64,000 nt of DNA from Hyphodiscus hymeniophilus (Eukaryota; Ascomycota; Leotiomycetes; Helotiales; Hyphodiscaceae), in assembly GCA_016508695.1 (NCBI GenBank), contig VNKQ01000006.1:682001-746000 (forward strand). Reading direction: 5' to 3'. Numbering within the stretch: position 1 is the first letter of the stretch; each line of letters opens with the position of its first letter. Positions 58,449-64,000 of the stretch are shown one piece after another. The notes beneath the pieces were generated by a model, which worked only from the letters and a program-made list of their open reading frames with translations, was not told the origin of the DNA and did no database searches. The position numbers and the translations under genes are program-made.

Positions 58449-59433
58449 TCAGGTCTTCTTCTTTATGAGTACCCCCCATGTTCTAGGCATGCAAGTGTAT
58501 GGATCATCGGCCTCCTCAATATCGCCAGGGTTTTCCCAATCCCCGCCAGCAAGGATATCCGCCTTGATATCCCGATTCAAGTTACACCCAACGAGTGCGG
58601 TCCAAGTAGGGTTCCAGAGAGCTATTCTCACATTAGCTGCTCGGTACAGCTTCCAATCTCAGCATATCCCAGTCATTCTAACAGAGGACCTCGTGGAAGA
58701 AATGGCCAAGACATACCTTGTGCCACGGCTGGGACAGTATCTTTATGCTTTCTATGCTCCCAAAACACGAACCTGCCCCCGGGCTTCAACAACTTCCATA
58801 CCTCCTTCATCACACTCTTCACATCCCCTACTGAACACAAAACCTGAGTACTCAAAACAGTATCCATACTTCCCTCTGTAATACCCTCCTCTCTCAAAAT
58901 ATCGCTGTCTTCAATCCCACACGTGAGAAGCTTGTACTTGTCCTGGAGATCATGCTTCTTAAGTTTCAGGGTAATAGCGTGTCCAAAATGAGGATTAGGG
59001 TCAATGGCATATATGAAATCTACCAGCGATGGATCAAAGCGGTGGATTTGATTACCTGGTCCAGCGCCAAGATCCAGAATTCTCCCTTGAGCGGACTTGA
59101 AGAGGGAGGAGAGATTGGTGGTGTTTTCATAGGAGATGAAACCATCGGCTATGTAGGTATGAGGATTAGCATGGCAGGGACTAGGTGGAGGGCGAGAAAA
59201 TTACAAGTTGAAATGAAGAGTTTTGCGACAGCATCGTCTCGAATTCGTTGGGGATGGAGAAGTGAAACCAATCCTTCTCTGTTGATTGCTTCTTTAATAG
59301 CGCCGTAGTGCACTATATTGGGTAGTTAATATGCTGGCTTGGGACTGGTGGATGGGGATGAATCACCCCAAATGGATATCCAGATAAGTCGGAATGGTCC
59401 GAGTAGGGAGGCGAGGCGGCTTTGATCGGCCAT
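58449..59433 (-). CDS. Class I SAM-dependent methyltransferase (METTL7/type 11-like), 264 aa
   Basis: Four exons: 59433-59367, 59312-59205, 59148-58717, 58636-58449 (introns 54, 56 and 80 nt), all in frame. An N-terminal hydrophobic segment (LLGPFRLIWISIW) could be a membrane anchor, as in METTL7-like proteins on ER or lipid droplets. Motif I is ILDLGAGPGNQ, motif II region is IYAIDPNPHFG, followed by GSMDTVLSTQVLCSVGD (motif IV region) and LLKPGGRFVFWEH (motif post III). The C-terminal ALWNPTWTALVGCNLNRD matches the late part of fungal members. Splicing of intron 3 was chosen because other acceptors give stops. The methyl acceptor (thiol, lipid or small molecule) is not known. Confidence 0.9.
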
Positions 59434-61197
59434 GGTTATCTTGTCACTACGACATATGAGCGTAGAACATATATATACAAATACTCGAGTGTATATAGGT
59501 AAAGAGAGAGAGGGCGATGCAGTGCTATTGTATACACACCTGGTGCAAAAGGAAACGTGGGTATAGAAGTAAAAGGTGTACAAAATTGTAACACATCAAA
59601 TAGGTAGCGCAATATAAAATAAAGAAAGGTGGGAACAGTCTATCAGTATAATTTATATGTGGGCGACTGCGCTGCCCCTCACGTGGGTGGTGAGTAAGCT
59701 GGCCATGCGCTATCACCAGCTATTGGCTCGACAATAGGGGTGCATTTCGCTAAGGTCGGGGTGCTAGCCTATTTGGATGACATACAGATGCCACCATTCG
59801 GAAACACACCAGGCTTCAACAACCTCGACCGTTGATCAAACCATTCTCTTCTTCGCCCTCTGCGATAATTGTTTCGTATCATGGTACAACCCGGCAAGAA
59901 AGCGCTGCCTGAGCTCTCCATGATATGGGCCAGAAGAACATTTCTACACGACAGTATGAAAAAAGACAAGGGAAAATATATTCAGACTTAAGCACAGGCT
60001 GTATTCAAGGTCTGTCATGGACATACGGCGTGCGCCGAAAGGATGCACACAAACTTCGTTTTTACACTTATGAGAAAAACGCGAGTTCCTATCGATAACA
60101 CAGTTTAGCCAATATGATAGCTAACTCATAATGACTTAGTCCGACCGTCAACGCAAGACAAAGGCATTTCGTTCCGTTCGCTCGATTGTCCTCGTTTGTG
60201 GTGCTATCAGCGGAACTATTATAGAACGAGCAGAAGAGCAGCAGGTAGTGAGTATCCTGACGTAGCTGATGAAGATGGGTTTCTCAGCGTTTTCATCGTG
60301 CCGGTCCAGATTTTTCGAATCGATTCAATGATAGCTGTTCCGCGAAGTTCGGTGTGTTGTGCTCAACAGAGCAATTTTGGAATTGCTAGTCGTTCAGCTC
60401 ATCCGAATGTCCAATCCGGTGGTCTTTCATCATTGTGAAAGCTCTGGCGGTGTTGGTTCAAGTATGATAGGTTTTGAATCCCCCTTGGAAGAGCAATCTA
60501 GACAAGCCCTTCAATCAACGTGGATGCGCTGTGCCGATTTTCTGATAGTGTTGTCTCAATTCAATTTGACTTCAATTTGAGAAAACGAGGTGGGTTTTTC
60601 GTGGGACCATGGTCAAATTTCGTGATTTCAAACCCGGAAATATCCCTGTCTTTGCATCTGCACTAGCTTCGAAGAAGCAAAACCGGTGAGGGTTGCGTCC
60701 AATCATACCAAATGTCTGACTTATCCAGATCATTTCGAAGATAAGGTTGCGATACTTCAAAAGTGAGGGACAGGATGTGGATGATAGTGCCTACGCCTGT
60801 CCCCATGCTCACGAGAGTAAAAACGGAGCCCTTTATCAAAGTTTGCTTTCGTAAAGAGCTCATGATGAGTGCTAGTGCCATCACAATGCTTGTTCGAGAA
60901 TGCTTCTTACTAGAATAAGGGACAGACTCTACCAGAGCATTTAGCACGAGCCTCATGCTCGAGTATCTTTACGCGTAAAATAAAGCTTTTTATTTAGAAA
61001 CGACGCAACAACGAAACAAATACAGGACTGAAAGCACTGAGGAGAGAGATGATCATATGAGAACAAATGCACCGTGAGAAAAGTGATTCACGAAGTCATT
61101 TCTCGAGCGACTTTGACTACTGATGATACCTGCTGACCGTCGGAAATAGTAAGTCGCACAAAGCTCGCCATGCACTACTCTCATCCTCCACCACCTC
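59434..61197. other. Intergenic, methyltransferase to GH128 gene
   Basis: 1764 bases. A 97-codon minus-strand frame at 60663-60956 has one hydrophobic stretch (VMALALIMSS, TLIKGSVFTLVSMGTGVGTII), but no start, splice or family support. CACGTG at about 59680. No gene claimed. Confidence 0.35.
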
Positions 61198-62463
61198 TTA
61201 GGTCGTAGCAAACGCAATTCCTATGTCCGAAAGACCCGTCCCCGCCGTGTTCACGAGATAGTCTGGGAACACCCCAAAATACGCATATCTTGCTACATAA
61301 CTTTGTGCATCCAACCACGGCAGCACCGACTGCAAAAATGCAACTTGTTGTGCATCGGTACCATAGCACTGAAACTCTGTAATCCACACTGGTAGCCCTA
61401 ATCTCTGGTACGCATCCGTCACATTGCCCTGAAACCAAGCGGCACCACTTTGCCCATCGGCTGGGAAACAATCTTGGTAATAATGAATTGCGGCGAAGTC
61501 GAAGTGGCAGGTGCAATTACCCATGAAATATTGCATCCAAGTCTTAGAGTCGTAGGCCCCACCAGAGGAAGAACCAACATTGTTCCACAGGACGTTGGGG
61601 GTGGAGATCTTGACAGAGCTAGAGAACGGTTCCATATAAGTCTCGTAACCTGCGGCAGCGGCCGCGGGGAGAATGTTGGATGACCCTGAGTAGGTGAGGT
61701 CTGGCTCGTTGTAACCCAGGATAGACTTCGTGCCTGGTGTTTGTACAGCCGCTGTCCATGCAGGATCGGAGCCAGAAGGTAGTCCCCATAACATTGGAAC
61801 GCTTACAGGAGTCGTTAGTGAAGTTGAAATTCTCCAGAAATGAAAAATACTCACAACTCGAAAGAAGCATCTAGACCGAACGATGGGAACCCCCAGTCAT
61901 AACCCCATGAAATTTTGCTGTAACCTTTAAAGAGGTCTGCGTACTCTGCGTTTGCTGCTGGATTGTTGTTGTTGTACACTAAACCTCGCTTTCCTGTTGA
62001 TGTTGGTGTTGATGGAGAAGTGTCTTGATACACATTTAGGCGATTCGACCCTCCGCATGTTTCAGCAGAATTGCCGTTACATGCCATATTGCACCCATCT
62101 GAGACTGGAGCTCCTCCATTGACAAGAGCATTACCACACCCTGAGAAGCAGTTAAGATGGAGAAGCGAGATCTTTGTGGGAAAGAGAAAACTTACAACAT
62201 TCTCTACCATACTCTGTGCCTGCGATAGAAAAGCCAGCGGCAAGACATGTTGACTGGCATGCCTCGTTCGTCATAGCTGCGGAGCCCCCAGGTACAGCCT
62301 CGCTGTTTGGCAATGCACGCCCAGATACGTTATCAGTGTAGCAGCCTAGAGAGTTCCAGCTAGACCTTGCTACAATGGTCGAGGTCTCTCGTTTTATCGT
62401 CATGCATGTTGCTATCAATGCGAGCTCAAAGCTCAAGAACAGTATCGAGCACCGAAGTGTCAT
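61198..62463 (-). CDS. Secreted WSC-domain glycoside hydrolase, GH128 (beta-1,3-glucanase type), 385 aa
   Basis: Predicted extracellular or wall-bound beta-glucanase of GH128 (Asl1-like, 'glycosyl hydrolase catalytic core'). Three exons: 62463-62196, 62140-61855, 61801-61198 (introns 55 and 53 nt). A signal peptide spans about residues 1-19 (MTLRCSILFLSFELALIAT). The WSC domain (about 35-118) has LGCYTDNVSGRALPN, GTEYGRECWCGNAL (completed by splicing) and CNMACNGNSAETCGG; WSC binds wall carbohydrate. A short Pro/Ser/Thr linker leads to the catalytic part from KRGLVYNNNN. Acid residues are in LGYNEPDLTY and WITEFQC, the expected proton donor and nucleophile. AIHYYQDCF and YFGVF complete the barrel. 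WSC-GH128 fusions are known in fungi but uncommon. Confidence 0.95.
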
Positions 62464-64000
62464 GTCGAAATAAGAGTTTTTGGTCAAAAGTGATTTACGA
62501 AGAACGAACAACGGAGAAACCTGATTGTGAACAGCTTTAGAACTCAAGCTTACGGAAATATGTTGTGATCGAAGAACGCTTGCCGCATTTTATATAAAAT
62601 ACTTGGACCATTTATTTATGACTAACAATACTCAGGGTCCGATTAGTTTTTGATCTTGGACCCATCTTGTACTACAATATTATGAGAAATGAATCAGGAC
62701 GCTTATTGCGCAACAAATTAAGACGATAGCCTCAATTCGACATCTGACTCACGGAAGTCCCATGAAATCGATATAAGCTTTGCCGCAATAAGACCGTGGA
62801 TAAGTGATATGACCGACGCTATGCCGGGTCTACGACTAGTACTCAGCTAGAGTAATCGGTTGGATCATCTAATATGCCGAAGTCAACGAATACACATTGC
62901 TCTGTCAGTAGATATATTCGAGATAATTCGCGGTTTGAATTACTCCTAATACAGTTGGTCTTTGTAATGAACGCACTACTTCGAGAAAGAAGAAAGTCTA
63001 ATATAAAAACATAATGAGAGACTTCTAGATTCGAATTCGTGCAACTAGGTATCCGAAACCTACAAACCCTGTATAATACTCACATCATATGACCGGTAGT
63101 ACCCTTTGTATAATTCCACAACTCCTATTTAAGCACGCATGACCACCAAAAAAGATATATCACAAATAAAGCGAAGACCGAAAATCCTATTTCTATGAAT
63201 CTTTATTTCCGAAGACACGCGGCTTCAGTCAAGGAGTAGAGGTGGGGTGAAAATAGAGTTTAGTCTGTTTAGTAATTCATCCTGAGGAGAGCTCTAAATG
63301 CCGGCGACACGCGATTCAATTCCTGGTCCAGCTCCTCCAGTCTTTCCCGTCGAGAGAGAAGCTTGATTCCCTGCTCATTTAAACTTTCCTAACGTGTACC
63401 AGATGAGGACTTTCCCTATATTCTACCCCAGTGATTGGCTACAATAGCCGTTATCAGAGCACTAAGTTAAACTTCTTCCTTGGGAAAGGCCGGATGAGTT
63501 TACCCCCTCCACTGTACCTGCACCCCGCTACCCCGCATCTCCTATTCGGCCCGCGATCTATCCCAGCCCTGTAACCCTTGTGACTGAACTCGGTACGCTC
63601 TGAGATCTACCGAAATTGTTTTGGGGTAAGCAATTAGGTTTTCAGAGCTCCGAGGTATTTACGATTACTCCAGAAGATCCGCGTCAGTCAAGCGAACTCG
63701 TAATGGCGACTTGTAAGGTGCAATTTGCAGACTTCGTTACTGTATTAGAAAGAGGAAATAACGCACTATCTTTCTAATTTGCTTGCCCTGTTCTCACTTA
63801 TGGTTCATTTTTGGTGCTGACTTGATTTTCCCAATCTGGGGTTCTGCACTGTCTTCATGCTGGTTCACTTATAGCTCTACTCAGAGTCTTCTACCGTCAT
63901 TGCATCATTCAAAGAAAGAAATCGAATTTACAGAAGTGAAATTCGAAGACCAATTGTCTGAGACATTCAACCACAACAAATTGAAACCCCAAAGACAACG
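62464..64000. other. Upstream region of GH128 gene, no gene recognised to window end
   Basis: 1537 bases. Contains the GH128 promoter, with TTTATATAAAATA about 120 bases before the ATG. No open frame of interest and no tRNA or 5S pattern that I can see. Confidence 0.4.

Noticed and set aside
60663..60956. 97-codon minus-strand frame with hydrophobic segments
   Set aside because: A faint resemblance to fungal multi-pass membrane proteins is not supported by flanking exons.
63300..63560. Possible 5S rRNA or tRNA near the right end
   Set aside because: Compared with the fungal 5S consensus and the tRNA T-arm (GGTTCGANTCC) by eye; neither fits.

Overview
The window is nuclear DNA of a filamentous ascomycete. 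Almost every gene is broken by short GT-AG introns (about 45-150 nt). The protein set is typical of Pezizomycotina: two Zn2Cys6 regulators, the 9.5 kDa complex I subunit, a WSC/GH128 secreted wall protein, a DUF3433 membrane protein, a CAP (PR-1-like) secreted protein and a fungal SprT-like protein. The SprT-like protein and the general gene set would suit Leotiomycetes, but that class-level placement is only an inference. I recognise no rRNA, tRNA, CRISPR or intact transposon.

Left part (1-12.8 kb): a truncated alpha/beta-hydrolase runs off the left edge on the minus strand. Next come a short-chain dehydrogenase (SDR, minus) and a divergent Zn2Cys6 regulator (plus), which looks like a small regulated catabolic or secondary-metabolite unit. 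The SDR lies between two copies of a short repeat. Housekeeping genes follow: WBP1/OST48 (minus) and the divergent NUO9.5 (plus), a glutathione S-transferase (minus), a 17-bp minisatellite, and a PHO4-family phosphate symporter (minus) with two CACGTG boxes upstream.

Middle part (12.8-39 kb) is gene-poor. About 5 kb without a recognisable gene leads to a secreted CAP protein and an SSP411/DUF255 thioredoxin-like protein. Another 4 kb gap leads to a WHI3-like RNA-binding protein with a very long simple-repeat-rich upstream region. Then come a small mitochondrial-type membrane protein and a large disordered protein, both of unknown function.

Right part (39-64 kb) is gene-dense again: a Git1-like MFS permease (plus), a Zn2Cys6 regulator (minus) with a divergent SDR (plus), a four-helix membrane protein, an acyl-protein thioesterase, a DUF3433 membrane protein, an Old Yellow Enzyme, a SprT-like protein whose HExxH site is lost, a class I methyltransferase, and a secreted WSC-GH128 glucanase. 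The last 1.5 kb shows no gene.

Splice sites were placed by reading frame continuity and family resemblance. Gene ends are 5' ATG to stop codon; UTRs are not resolved. The most unusual items are the SprT-like putative pseudoprotease, the two SDR/Zn2Cys6 divergent pairs, and the repeat pair that flanks the first SDR.
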